From the NCBI GenBank assembly GCA_963717695.1, contig CAVQWR010000005.1, positions 54,919 through 118,918 of the forward strand: 64,000 bases of DNA, read 5' to 3'. A model generated the notes under the pieces. The model was not told the DNA's origin. It saw only the letters and a list, made by a program, of their open reading frames with translations, and did no database searches. The first letter of the stretch is position 1. Each line of letters opens with the position of its first letter. This DNA is from CAIWHR01 sp963717695. GTDB lineage: Bacteria; Pseudomonadota; Gammaproteobacteria; Burkholderiales; Casimicrobiaceae. Below are positions 1 to 10,154 of this stretch, piece after piece. Both the position numbers and the translations under genes were made by a program.

Positions 1-693
1 GAAGCGATAGCTGCGATAGGCGAGGCCCTCGGCGTACTCCCACTGGTCGTCCGGCGTGTACACGACCTCGAGCCCGGCGCCGCCGATCGGCCCCGCGGCG
101 AACGGGTTCGCGACCCGCCACTTCTCGTTGATCTTCCAGTCGATGACGAGGAAGGGCAGCACCTGCGTCTTGTCGATGCGGCGGAACGCGCTGATGCCGA
201 GGCCGACGACGAGATCGGGCGAGAACGCCTTCGACACCGCGGCGACCGCGCCATAGGACATCGCGTCGCTCGTCTGGGCGCCGTTCTCGTACGCCCATTG
301 CACGATCGGCGTCACGTTGAAGAAGAGGTCCGGCGAATACGCGTAGTTGAACGGGATCCCGATGCTGGCGGCGTTGAGGTTCTTCCACGGCGCAACGCCG
401 CCGAAGGCCGTCGGCGAATCGAAATTCCACGACTGGTATTCGTAGCGCAGCTGAACCCCCGCCGAGAGCTGCGGCGTGAAGCTCCGCGCTAGATTCGCGC
501 TGGCGATGCCGCCCGCCCAGTTGAAGCGACCGCCGCTGTCGAGGCTGGTGTTGAACTGGCCGAACGCCGTCAGCGAGGCGGACGCGGTGACCCCGTCCTG
601 CGACGGCTCGTCCGCGAATGCGAAGGACGAGACAAGCGCCGCGCATAGCGCGGCGGCGATGGCGGCATAACGGGCACGACGGTGCTGCTGCAT
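1..693 (-). CDS. Secreted beta-barrel-like outer-membrane protein (5' part)
   Basis: Open from an ATG at 693 (minus) to the window edge, so about 231 residues of the N-terminal part are present. Residues 1-27 form a signal peptide: basic start, hydrophobic core and an AFA cleavage site before DEPSQDG. The mature part alternates polar and aromatic residues in short beta-strand-like stretches and resembles outer-membrane porin or transporter-like proteins of unknown substrate. GGAG lies 9-12 bases before the start. It diverges from mraZ and shares nothing functional with the dcw cluster. No frameshift is seen, unlike the neighbouring 1.5-10.1 kb. The family is inferred from composition only. 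Confidence 0.6.
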   Translation of the reverse strand, partial: MQQHRRARYAAIAAALCAALVSSFAFADEPSQDGVTASASLTAFGQFNTSLDSGGRFNWAGGIASANLARSFTPQLSAGVQLRYEYQSWNFDSPTAFGGVAPWKNLNAASIGIPFNYAYSPDLFFNVTPIVQWAYENGAQTSDAMSYGAVAAVSKAFSPDLVVGLGISAFRRIDKTQVLPFLVIDWKINEKWRVANPFAAGPIGGAGLEVVYTPDDQWEYAEGLAYRSYRF

Positions 694-1140
694 GCAATGA
701 CTCCGTGACGGGAAGCTCGCGAGGGAAGGGACATCGCCGCGGTGCAAGGGCAGGCGGGGCGATTTGACGGCGGGGCGATTCTACCGCACGCGAAACAGGT
801 CGCCCCGGTATGCGCCTTGGACACGGCGCCGCCATCGGCCCATTCCGCTGGCATGAAGCGGACGGCATCAGCGCCGAACGTCATGGGCACGCACGCGTTC
901 GGGGTCCCGCATACACGGACCGACCCCGAACGTTTGGTGACGGCGGCGTGCGAAGACGTCCTTTTCACTCAGGAAGGTGGGGCGAAACTCAATCCGTCGA
1001 ACGATCGTACGGTTTTCCCAAAAGACGCAGTTTGATGCTGTCAAGTTACTTTCGATTTCACCGGTAAATTATTGATTTGTAATGAATATGAAATTTCGGC
1101 AACAGTTCGTCTAAGTCCTTGTTCGAAAAACGAAAAAGGG
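694..1140. other. Intergenic stretch without a supported gene
   Basis: About 450 bases separate the divergent outer-membrane protein gene and the mraZ promoter. Short open frames here have no credible ribosome site or protein-like composition. The last 100 bases, from about 1040, are clearly more AT-rich than the surroundings, as expected for upstream promoter DNA of the dcw operon. Confidence 0.6.
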
Positions 1141-1170
1141 TTGACCGGCGCGCATTTGTTCCCCTATAGT
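1141..1170 (+). promoter_or_regulatory. Sigma70-type promoter of the dcw cluster (PmraZ)
   Basis: TTGACC at 1141-1146 and TATAGT at 1165-1170 are separated by 18 bases, close to the -35/-10 consensus, with an AT-rich region upstream. The predicted start point near 1177 lies inside the MraZ-box array, so MraZ binding would block initiation. It is the only clear promoter seen upstream of the overlapping dcw genes. Confidence 0.75.
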
Positions 1171-1204
1171 GGCAAAAGGTGGGAAAAAGTGGGTTTTGGT
1201 GGGG
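1170..1204 (+). promoter_or_regulatory. MraZ operator: four TGG repeats with exact 10-base period
   Basis: TGGCA (1170), TGGGA (1180), TGGGT (1190) and TGGGG (1200) recur every 10 bases, the last three matching the TGGGN-plus-5-base-spacer boxes known to bind the MraZ repressor in other bacteria. One helical turn per repeat puts all boxes on one face of the DNA. The array begins at the last base of the -10 hexamer, consistent with autorepression by the first gene of the operon. Confidence 0.85.
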
Positions 1205-1283
1205 CATTCGTGGCTTGGCGGCGTAAAGGCGCCATCCACGTTAATGAGCACTTACCAACCCGACAGGCAAGGAGGAGCGGCAA

Positions 1284-1764
1284 GTGGCAAAGGCGGATGC
1301 GGCGAAAGGCGAGGCAACGGACGGGCACGCGGTGTTTCGCGGCGTCACGCAACTCGCGCTCGACGCCAAGGGCCGCCTCGCCGTGCCCGCGCGGCATCGT
1401 GATGCGCTGCCTGCGCTCGTCCTGACCGCCGATCCGTCGCGCTGTCTGCTCGTCTATCCGCGCGCAGCCTGGGAGCCGATCCAGGCGCGCCTCATGGCGC
1501 TGTCGTCGTTCGATCCGCAGATCCGCGCGCTGCAGCGGCTCCTCGTCGGCCACGCCGACGACGTCGAGCATGGACGGCGCCGGGCGCATTCTCGTGCCGC
1601 CCGCGCTGCGCCAGTACGCGGGCCTCGACCACCACGTCGTGCTCGTCGGGCAGGGCAACAAGTTCGAGCTGTGGGATGAGGTGCGCTGGCAGGACGCCAC
1701 GGCGCGCGCGCCCGCGTTCCCGGCCGGCGCGCTGCCGCCCGAGCTCGACGGCTTCTCGCTCTGA
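1284..1764 (+). CDS. mraZ: Transcriptional regulator MraZ (one frameshift in this sequence)
   Basis: DNA-binding repressor of the dcw operon, built from two SpoVT/AbrB-like domains. The first half contains LDAKGRLAVP and ends in GHADDVE; an extra C at 1569 shifts the frame, and the second half resumes as MDGAGRILVP with NKFELWDE. The join aligns residue for residue with the family, so one inserted base explains it. GTG 1284 is chosen for the strong AAGGAGG at 1269-1275; an in-frame GTG at 1332 would match the usual MFRG start and remove a 16-residue extension. The stop overlaps the rsmH start (TGATG). Its operator lies at 1170-1204. Confidence 0.88.
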
Positions 1765-2729
1765 TGACCGATGGCACCCACGTCCCCGTCCTGCTCGAAG
1801 AAGCCGTGGCGGCACTGGCGATCCGGGGGGGCGGCACCTACGTCGACGCCACGTTCGGCCGCGGCGGGCATGCGCGCCGGATTCTCGCCGCGCTCGCACG
1901 GCAGCGGCCGCCTCGTCGCGCTCGACCGCGACCCCGAGGCCGAGCGCGCGGCGAGCGCGATCGACGATCCCGCCTTCACGTTCCGCCGCGCCTGGTTCTC
2001 GGAACTGCCCGAGACGCTCGCGGAGCTCGGCATCGCGCACATCGACGGCGCGCTGCTCGACCTCGGCATCTCCTCGCCGCAGATCGACGACGCGGAGCGC
2101 GGCTTCTCGCTGCGCGGCGACGGCCCGCTCGACATGCGGATGGACCCCACGCGCGGCGAATCCGCTGCCGCATTTCTCGCGCGCGCCGATGTGCGCGAAT
2201 TGACGGAGGTGATACGCGACTATGGTGAAGAACGGTTTGCTCAATCGATTGCAAGAGCGATTGTTGCGGCTCGCGCGAACGCACCCGTCGACCGGACGCG
2301 GCAGCTGGCCGAGATCGTGGCCAAAGCCGTCGGCGCGCGCACGCGGGGTGATTGGCGTCAGGATCCGGCCACGCGCACGTTCCAGGCTCTTCGGATTTTC
2401 GTCAATCGGGAACTCGCAGGAGCTCGCGCTGACGCTGCCGCGCATCGTCGCGCTGCTGGCGCCGGGCGGACGCCTCGCGGTGATCAGCTTCCACTCGCTC
2501 GAGGATCGCATCGTCAAGCGCTTCATGGCGTCGTCGTCGCAGCCATGCGGCGGCGACCCGGCGCTCGCGCGGCTCCCGATCGCCGACCGGCTGCTGCCGG
2601 GCGCGCCGCTCGTGCTCGTCGGGCGCGCGATCCGCGCGTCCGACGACGAGGTCGCGCGCAATCCGCGCGCGCGCAGCGCGACGCTGCGCGTCGCCGAGCG
2701 CACCGCGCATCCGCTGCCGGCCGCGCTGA
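1764..2729 (+). CDS. rsmH: 16S rRNA (cytosine1402-N4)-methyltransferase RsmH (frameshifted)
   Basis: SAM-dependent methylation of C1402 in 16S rRNA. The N-terminus has VDATFGRGGH (SAM site), then ALDRDPEAE, LLDLGISSPQID with GFSLR, and a C-terminal ISFHSLEDRIVK block. These lie in three frames: breaks fall near 1905 and near 2415. A third break near the end is likely, because the frame containing RVAERTAHPLP lacks a stop before ftsL; the TGA at 2727-2729 in the adjacent frame gives about 320 residues, the normal length. The start overlaps the mraZ stop. The end coordinate is therefore inferred. Confidence 0.85.
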
Positions 2730-2738
2730 CGCCCGCGC

Positions 2739-3011
2739 ATGGTGCGCGTCAACCTCCTGCTGCTCGTGATCCTCGTCGTCTGCGCGCTGTCGCTCGTGAC
2801 GTCGCGGCACCAGGCGCGCAAGCTCTTCGTCGATCTCGAGCGCGAGCAGGCGCGCGCCCGCGCGTACGAAACGGAATACGGTCAGCTGCAGCTCGAGCAG
2901 TCGACGTGGGCGATGCCGGCGCGGGTCGAGAAGATCGCGCGGAACAGCTCAGGATGCGGCTGCCCGGATCACGGACGCATCGCCGCCGTGCCGGCCGAGG
3001 ACGCGAAATGA
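2739..3011 (+). CDS. ftsL: Cell division protein FtsL (two compensating frameshifts)
   Basis: Small bitopic divisome protein that partners FtsQ and FtsB. Residues 4-22 are one membrane segment (NLLLLVILVVCALSLV), followed by a charged leucine-zipper-like periplasmic stretch. After EKIAR the usual continuation EQLRMRLP is in another frame, and DHGRIAAVP returns to the first, so one base is missing near 2945 (GGG read as GG) and one is extra near 2968 (CC read as CCC). The net length, 90 residues, is normal. The stop overlaps the ftsI ATG (ATGA). Confidence 0.85.
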   Translation: MVRVNLLLLVILVVCALSLVTSRHQARKLFVDLEREQARARAYETEYGQLQLEQSTWAMPARVEKIARNSSGCGCPDHGRIAAVPAEDAK

Positions 3012-4748
3012 GAGCGGCGGCCATCCAGCGCGGCGCGGCGCGGCGCCGCCGGCGCTGCCGCGTTTTCGCGCGCCGATCGTCTTCGGGTCCTCGCGCTGGC
3101 GCTGGTCGCGCTGGTCGGGCGCTCGCTCTACCTGCAGTGGGTCGACAACGAGTTCCTGCAGGAGCAGGGCAGCGCGCGCTACAGCCGCGAGATCGAGGTT
3201 CCGGCGCACCGCGGACAGATCGTCGACCGCTTCGGCGAGCCGCTCGCGATCTCGACGCCGGTCAAGTCGCTGTGGGCGTTTCCGGCGCAGTTCGACGCCG
3301 CGCCCGCGGCACTCGGCGATCTCGCACGCTCCTCGGCACGTCGCCCGACGCGATCACGAAGAAGATCGAGGCGGCCGACGACTTCGTCTACCTCGCGAAG
3401 CAGCTGCCGCCGGAGCAGTCGCCGATCGCGCGATGGCGCTCGGCATCAAGGGACTGCACGACCAGAACGAATATCGCCGCTACTATCCCGCCGGCGAAAC
3501 GATGAGCCACATCCTCGGCTTCACCGGCGACCACGACGTCGGACAGGAGGGCATCGAGCTCGCGCAGCAGGACTGGCTCGGCGGAAAGCCCGGCAGCCGC
3601 CGCGTGATCATCAACCGGCGCGGCGACGCGGTCGAGGACGTCGAGGCGATCCGCGCGCCGCAGGCCGGGCGCGATCTCGCGCTGTCGATCGACACGCGGC
3701 TGCAGTACCTCGCGTTCCGCGAGTTGAAAGCCGCCGTCGAGGCCAACAAGGCGAAGGCCGGCGGACTCGTGATTCTCGACGTCGCCGAGCGGCGAGATCC
3801 TCGCGCTCGCCAACTGGCCGACCTACAACCCAAACGCCCGCAACAAGGTGGCGCGCGAAAAGATGCGCAATCGCGCGCTGACGGATGTCTTCGAGCCGGG
3901 CTCGACGCTGAAGCCGTTCACGATTGCCGCCGCGCTCGAGGCCGGCAAGGTCACGCCGGACACCATCATCCAGACGGCGCCCGGCACGCTGACGATCGGC
4001 CCGGCAACGATCCACGACGCGCACCAGAGCGGCGCGCTCACCGTCGAGCAGGTGATCCAGAAATCGTCGAACGTCGGCGCGGCGAAGATCGCGCTGTCGC
4101 TTCCCGCCGGAGACGATGTGGGAAATGTTCTCGAGCTCGGGGTTCGGCACGCCGCCGAAGACCGGCTTTCCGGGCGAGGTCGCAGGTCGCCTGCGCCCGG
4201 CGAAGACGTGGCGCCCGATCGAGCAGGCGACGATGGCCTACGGTCACGGCATCTCGGTCAATCTCGTGCAGCTCGCCCGCGCGTACACGATCTTCGCGAC
4301 CGACGGCGAACTGAAGCCGGTGACGCTGTTCAAAACGAGCGGCGCAGTCGCCGGACGTCCGGTGCTGCGGCCCGAGACCGCGCGCGGAAGTGCGGCGGAT
4401 GCTGGAGATGGCGGTGAGCCCGGGAGGCACCGCGCCCAAGGCGCAGATGCCGGGCTATCGCGTCGCGGGCAAGACCGGCACCGCGCACAAGAGCGACGGT
4501 CGCGGCTACACCGACAAGTACGTCTCGTCGTTCGTCGGCTTCGCGCCCGCGTCGGATCCGCGTCTCGTCGTCGCGGTGATGCTGGACGAGCCCGGCACGG
4601 GCGTCTATTACGGCGGCGACGTTGCGGCGCCGGTGTTCTCGACGGTGACGGGTGCTGCGCTCCGCATGCTCGGCGTGCCGTCCGACGCGCCGACCGACAA
4701 CGATCGTCCTGCCGCCCGCCGGCCGCCGTTGCCGAGGAAGAGACCTGA
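3008..4748 (+). CDS. ftsI: Peptidoglycan transpeptidase FtsI / PBP3 (seven frameshifts)
   Basis: Septal class B penicillin-binding protein. In order: an N-terminal membrane segment (VLALALVALVGRSLYL), the dimerisation domain starting PAHRGQIVDRFGEPLA, then the transpeptidase domain with the active-site STLK (in FEPGSTLKPF), the SSN motif (IQKSSNVGAAK) and KTGT (AGKTGTAHKS). Breaks are near 3060, 3325, 3430, 3790, 4110, 4385 and 4710; at each the homologous protein continues in a new frame, and the total length (about 580 residues) is normal. The stop overlaps the murE start (TGATG). All catalytic residues are present, so degeneration is unlikely. Confidence 0.87.
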
Positions 4749-6243
4749 TGGCCACGGTGCCGCCCGCCGAGGGATTCGGCGATCGACGTCCCGGCGCTGC
4801 TGTCGCGCCTCAACGCGCGTCCGCGCCGCATCACCGCCGACAGCCGGCGGGTGCAGCCGGGCGACGCGTTCGCCGCGTTCCCGGGCGCGCATGCCGACGG
4901 CCGCGCGTTCATCGCGGACGCCGATCGCGCGCGGCGCGGGATCGGTGCTGTGGGAAGCGGCGCGGCTTCCAGTGGAACAGCGAGTGGACGCTGCCCAACC
5001 AGCCGGTGCCGAACCTCCAGGCGAAGCTCGGCGTGATCGCCGACTTCATCTACGGCAGCCCGTCGCAGGCGATGTGGATGATCGGCGTCACCGGCACGAA
5101 CGGCAAGACGTCGTGCTCGCACTGGATCGCCGAATCGCTCGACCGCACCGGCCAGCGCAGCGCCGTCATCGGCACGCTCGGCAACGGCCTCGTCGGCGCG
5201 CTACGAGCCGACGCTGTACACGACGCCGGACGCGGCGCTGCTGCACGAGCTCGTCGCGAAGTACAAGTCCGAGGGCGCGCTCATGCGTCGCGATGGAGGT
5301 GTCGTCGCACGGCCTCGACCAGGGCCGCGTCAACGGCGTCGCGTTCGACGTCGCGCTTTTCACGAACCTGACGCGCGACCATCTCGACTACCACGGCACG
5401 ATGGCGGCCTACGGCGCCGCCAAGGCCAAGCTCTTTCACTGGCGCGGCCTCCACGCACGCGTGATCAACGTCGACGACGCGTTCGGCCAGAGCCTCGCCG
5501 ACGACGCCCGCGCGCACGGCCGCAAGGTCCTGACATACGGGCTTTCCAGCGCCGACGTCGCCGCGACGGCGATCAACAACACGGCACGCGGCATCGAGCT
5601 GTCCGTGGCGACGCCGTGGGGACGCGGCGACGTCGCGACGACGGTGTACGGGACGTTCAATGCGTCGAACCTGCTCGCCTGCCTCGGCGTGCTGCTCGTG
5701 AGCGACGTCGGGCTCGCCGATGCGCTGGAGGCGCTGTCGCACGTCAAGGCGCCGCCGGGGCGCATGCAGCAGCTCGGCGGCGGCGAGAACCCGCTGGTGA
5801 TCGTCGACTACGCGCACACGCCGGACGCGCTCGAAAAGGTGCTGACGGCGCTGCGGCCTGGCGTGCCGAGCGGCGGCGATCTCGTCTGCGTGTTCGGCTG
5901 CGGCGGCGACCGCGATCCGGGCAAGCGTCCCGAGATGGGCCGCGTCGCGGGCGAGCGCGCCGACCGCGTGATCGTGACCACCGACAACCCGCGCAGCGAG
6001 GATCCTGCGGCGATCGCGAGCGGCATCGTCCGCGGCGTGCGCGAGACCGCCAACCGCCGCTGGACCGTCGATCTCGACCGCGCGACGGCGATCGCCGGCG
6101 CGATCTCCGGCGCGAAGCAGGGCGACGTCGTGCTCGTCGCCGGCAAGGGTCACGAGGACTATCAGGAAATCGCCGGCGTGCGCACGCATTTCTCCGACGT
6201 CGAGACCGCGCTCGCCGCCTTGAAGCGCCGGGGCGAAGCATGA
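4748..6243 (+). CDS. murE: UDP-MurNAc-L-Ala-D-Glu:meso-DAP ligase MurE (frameshifted N-terminal half)
   Basis: Mur ligase adding the third residue (meso-diaminopimelate in Gram-negatives) to the peptidoglycan stem peptide. The N-terminal domain has TADSRRVQPGD; the ATP loop is GVTGTNGKTS, followed by the central MEVSSHGL and DYHGTMAAYGAAK and the C-terminal VDYAHTPDALE, DNPRSEDP and VAGKGHEDYQ. DNPRSEDP resembles the DNPR signature of DAP-specific enzymes. Breaks lie near 4775, 4940, 4968, 5203 and 5285; after 5285 the frame is intact to the stop. The stop overlaps the murF ATG. Confidence 0.88.
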
Positions 6244-7626
6244 TGGACACCGCCACCGCCGCGCGCGCGGTCGCCGGCCGCATCGTCGGCGATTCGGTGC
6301 GCTTCGCGCGCGTCACCACCGACTCCCGCACGCTGCAGGACGGCGACCTCTTCGTCGCGCTTTCCGGCGAGCGCTTCGACGGCCACGACTTCGTCGCCGC
6401 AGCTTTCGAGCGCGGCGCCGTTGCCGCGCTGGTCGCCGCCGATCGCGCCGACGACTTCGCCGGCAACCTCGTCGTCGTCGCCGACCCGCAGGCCGCGCTT
6501 GGCGCGCTCGCGGCGCACTGGCGCCGCCAGTTCACGATCCCCGTGATCGTCATCGTCGGCAGCAACGGCAAGACGACGGTCAAGGAAATGCTCGCGTCGA
6601 TCCTGCGCGCGCATTTCGGCGACGCGGCGGTGCTCGCGACGCAGGGCAACCTCAACAACGCGATCGGCCTGCCGCTGACGCTGCTGCGTCTTGCGCGCAG
6701 CGCATCGCGTCGCCGCGATCGAGCTCGGGATGAACCATCGCGGCGAGACCGCCACGCTGGCGGCGATCGCGCAGCCGACGATCGCGCTCGTCAACAACGC
6801 GCAGCGCGAGCACCAGGAATTCATGAGCACGGTGGCCGAGGTCGCCGCAGGAGCACGCCGACCTGCTGCGCGTGCTGCCGGCGCACGGCGTCGCGGTGCT
6901 CAACGCCGACGACGCGCACGTCGACGCGTGGCGCGCCGCCGCGCGCGAGCGACACGACGTCAGCGTCATCGAATTCGGGCTCGACCGGGCCGCGGCGGTG
7001 CGCGGACGCGTGACGCCGGCCACCGACGGCATCGGCCTCGAGATCTCGACGGCAACCGGCGACGTCGAGTGTGGTGCTCGCGGTGCGCGGGCGCCACAAC
7101 GCGAGCAACGCGCTGGCCGCCGCGTCCGCCGCGCTCGGCGCCGGCGCGTCGCTTGCGTCCGTTGCCCGCGGCCTGCAGGCGTTCCGGCCGGTCGCGGGCC
7201 GGCTCGCGTCACTGCGCGCCGCGAACGGCGCGACGATCATCGACGACACATACAACGCCAATCCGGATTCGGTGCGCGCGGCGATCGACGTGCTGGCCGC
7301 GGCGTCCGCGCCGCGCTGGCTGGTGCTGGGCGACATGGGCGAAGTGGGCGAGGGCGGGCCGGGATTCCATCGCGAGGTCGGCGACTACGCCCGCGCTTCG
7401 CGGCATCGAGCGGCTGCTGACGGCGGGGCCGCTCGCCGCCGAGGCCGCCGCGGCGTTCGGCGCGGGCGGCACGCATTTCGACTCGGTCGAGGCGCTCGCG
7501 CGCGACGTGGCACGCACTGCACCGGCGGATGCGACGCTGCTGGTCAAGGGCTCGCGCTTCATGCGCATGGAGCGCGTCGTCAACGCGCTCGCCGGCAAGC
7601 GCACTGATGCAGAGGGAGCGCACTGA
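6240..7626 (+). CDS. murF: UDP-MurNAc-tripeptide:D-Ala-D-Ala ligase MurF (four frameshifts)
   Basis: Adds D-Ala-D-Ala to UDP-MurNAc-tripeptide, completing the cytoplasmic pentapeptide. It shows TTDSRTLQDGDLFVAL, the ATP loop VGSNGKTTVKEM, ATQGNLNNAIGLPLTL, IELGMNHRGE, GRHNASNALAA, IDDTYNANPDS and LGDMGE. These are in several frames, with breaks near 6700 (an extra C before TTGCGC), 6850, 7070 and 7395. The start has two adjacent ATG codons overlapping the murE stop; the stop overlaps mraY (TGATG). Length after repair is about 460 residues, as usual. Confidence 0.88.
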
Positions 7627-8779
7627 TGCTGCTGTGGCTCGCCGATCTGCTGGCGAAGGACGTTCGCGCGTTCAACGTGTTCGGCTACATCACGCTGCGC
7701 GCGGTGCTGGCGTGCATGACCGCGCTCTTCATCTCGTTCATCGTCGGGCCGCGGATGATCGGCTGGCTGTCGCGGATGAAGATCGGCCAGTCGGTGCGCG
7801 ACGACGGCCCGCAGACGCACCTCGTCAAGGCCGGCACGCCGACGATGGGCGGCGCGCTGATCCTCGTGTCGATCGCCGTGACGACGCTGCTGTGGGGCGA
7901 TCTCGCCAACCGCTTCGTCTGGGTCGTGCTGCTGGTCACGCTCGGGCTTCGGCGCGATCGGCTGGGTCGACGACTACCGCAAGGTCGTCCACCGCAATCC
8001 GAAGGGGCTGTCGGCCCGCGCAGAAGATCTTGTGGCAGTCGTTGATCGGGCTCATCGCCGCGGTCGTATCTCGCGTTCGCGGTGTCGGCGCCGGAGAACG
8101 TGACGCCGCAGCGGTATTCGTCGAATGGATGCAGAGCGGCTTCAGCGTCGCGGTGTCGCCGAAGACCGACCTCATCGTCCCGTTCTTCAAGTCGGTGTCC
8201 TACCCGCTCGGCATCTGGGGCTTCATCGCGCTCACGTACTGCGTGATCGTCGGCACGAGCAATGCGGTCAACCTGACCGACGGGCTCGACGGCCTCGCGA
8301 TCATGCCGACGGTGATGATCGGCGCGGCGCTGGGCATCTTCGCCTACGTGAGCGGCAACGCGATCTTCGCGCGTTACCTGCAGTTTCCGCTGATTCCCGG
8401 CGCGGGCGAGCTCGCGGTGATCTGCGGCGCGCTCGCGGGCGCAGGGCTCGGCTTCCTGTGGTTCAACGCGTATCCGGCGGAAGTGTTCATGGGCGACGTC
8501 GGCGCGCTGGCGCTCGGCGCCGCGCTGGGCACGATGGCCGTCATCGTGCGCCAGGAGATCGTGCTCTTCATCATGGGCGGCGTGTTCGTCGTCGAGACGC
8601 TGTCGGTGGTCGTCCAGGTCGCCTCGTTCAAGCTGACCGGCAAGCGCGTGTTCCGCATGGCGCCGATCCACCACCACTACGAGCTCAAGGGCTGGAAGGA
8701 GAACCAGGTCGTCGTTCGCTTCTGGATCATCACGATGCTGCTCGTCCTGTTCGGTCTCTCCACGCTGAAGCTGCGCTGA
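7626..8779 (+). CDS. mraY: Phospho-MurNAc-pentapeptide transferase MraY (four frameshifts)
   Basis: Integral membrane enzyme that makes lipid I from UDP-MurNAc-pentapeptide and undecaprenyl phosphate. The N-terminal part has the conserved GTPTMGG; the distal part has SNAVNLTDGLDGLA, FMGDVGALALG and the histidine-rich MAPIHHHYELKG, all family hallmarks. The segment between about 7945 and 8120 passes through several frames (GAIGWVDDYRK, KILWQSLIGLIAAV, FAVSAPENV, FVEWMQSGF), with breaks near 7945, 8020, 8065 and 8115. The protein starts at the murF stop and ends one base before the murD ATG. Confidence 0.88.
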
Positions 8780-8780
8780 G

Positions 8781-10154
8781 ATGAGCTTCGCAAGGACGCA
8801 ATGCCGTCGTCCTCGGCCTCGGGCTCACCGGGTTCTCGCTGACGCGCTATCTGGTGCGGCAGGGCGCGTCGGTGCGCGTCGCCGACACGCGGCCCGCACC
8901 GCCGTTCGCGCCGCGGCTCGCGACGCTGCTGCCGCACGTGCCGCTCGCCACCGGCGAATTCACCGACGCGACGTTCGCCGGCGCCGACCTCATCGCGATC
9001 AGCCCGGGCGTTCCCGTCGCATCACCTGGCGATTGCGGCCGCCGTCGCGCGCGGCGCCGAGATCGTCGGCGACATCGAGCTGTTCGCCCGCGCGCTTCCG
9101 CCCGGGCAGAAGGTCCTCGCGATCACCGGCTCGAACGGCAAGACCACCGTCACCGCGCTCACCGCGGCGCTGTGCCGCGCCGCGGGCCTGTCGACCGTCG
9201 TAGCCGGCAACATCGGCGTCGCCGTGCTCGAAGCGCTGCCCGACGACGGCCGCTGGCCCGACATGTTCGTGCTGGAGCTATCGAGCTTCCAGCTCGAGAC
9301 GACGTCCACGCTCGCGCCGGTGGCGGCGACGGTGCTCAACGTCACCGAGAACCACCTCGACCGCTACGCAGGCATCGACGCCTATGCCGCGGCCAAGGCG
9401 CGCATCTTCGCCAACGGCGGCGTGCAGGTGCTCAACCGCGACGACCCGCGCTCGCTCGCGATGCGGCTGCCGGGGCGGCTGGTGCAGACGTTCGGCGGCG
9501 GCGTGCCGGATACCGAAAGCGAGTGGGGGCTCGTCGATCGCGGCGCGGGCGAAGTGTGGCTCGCGCGCGGCGGCGCACTGCTGCTCCCGGTGGCGGACCT
9601 GCAGCTCGTCGGTCGCCACAACGCGCAGAACGCGCTCGCCGCGCTGGCGCTGGCCTCGGTGGTCGCGCCGATCAAGCGCGACGTGCTGGCGGCGCTGGCG
9701 GAGTTCGAAGGCCTTCCGCACCGGATGCAGCGGATCGTCGAATCGCGCGGCGTGCTCTTCATCAACGATTCGAAGGGCACGACGGTTGCGGCGACGCAGG
9801 CGGCGCTCGACGGCCTCGCGCAGCCGGTCGTGCTGATCGCCGGCGGCGACGGCAAGGGGCAGGATTTCGCGGCGCTGAAGGATGCGGTCGAGCGCCACTG
9901 CCGGGCGGTATTCCTGATCGGTCGCGACGCGCCGATCGTTGCCGCGGCGCTCGCCGGCACGAAGGCGCTGGTCGAGCAGGCGGGGACGCTCGACGTGGCG
10001 GTCGATCGCGCGGTGGCCATCGCGCGCCCGGGCGACGCCGTGATGCTCTCGCCGGCGTGCGCGAGCCTCGATCAGTTCCCGAGCTACGTCGAGCGCGGCA
10101 ACCGCTTCGTCGAGCGGGTGCGCGGCGCACGCGGAAGAGTCGGCGCATGCGTGA
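8781..10154 (+). CDS. murD: UDP-MurNAc-L-alanine:D-glutamate ligase MurD (three frameshifts)
   Basis: Adds D-Glu to UDP-MurNAc-L-Ala. The Rossmann-like start NAVVLGLGLTGFS, the ISPGVP motif, the ATP loop AITGSNGKTTVTAL, VLELSSFQLE, GRHNAQNALAA, INDSKGTT and LSPACASLDQF are all present. Breaks are near 8800, 9020 and 10120. The last was located because the frame carrying NRFVERV lacks a stop, whereas removing one G near 10120 gives AHAEESAHA and a TGA at 10152-10154. That end overlaps the ftsW start by 8 bases, in keeping with the rest of the cluster. Confidence 0.87.

Noticed and set aside
742..1035. Plus-strand 97-codon frame upstream of mraZ
   Set aside because: No ribosome site, overlapping alternative frames of similar length, and composition unlike a protein; left as intergenic.
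1560..10130. Interpretation of the broken dcw genes as pseudogenes or programmed frameshifting
   Set aside because: All active-site motifs are intact, the genes are essential, no slippery-site pattern recurs, and the breaks are numerous and local; sequence error is the simpler reading.
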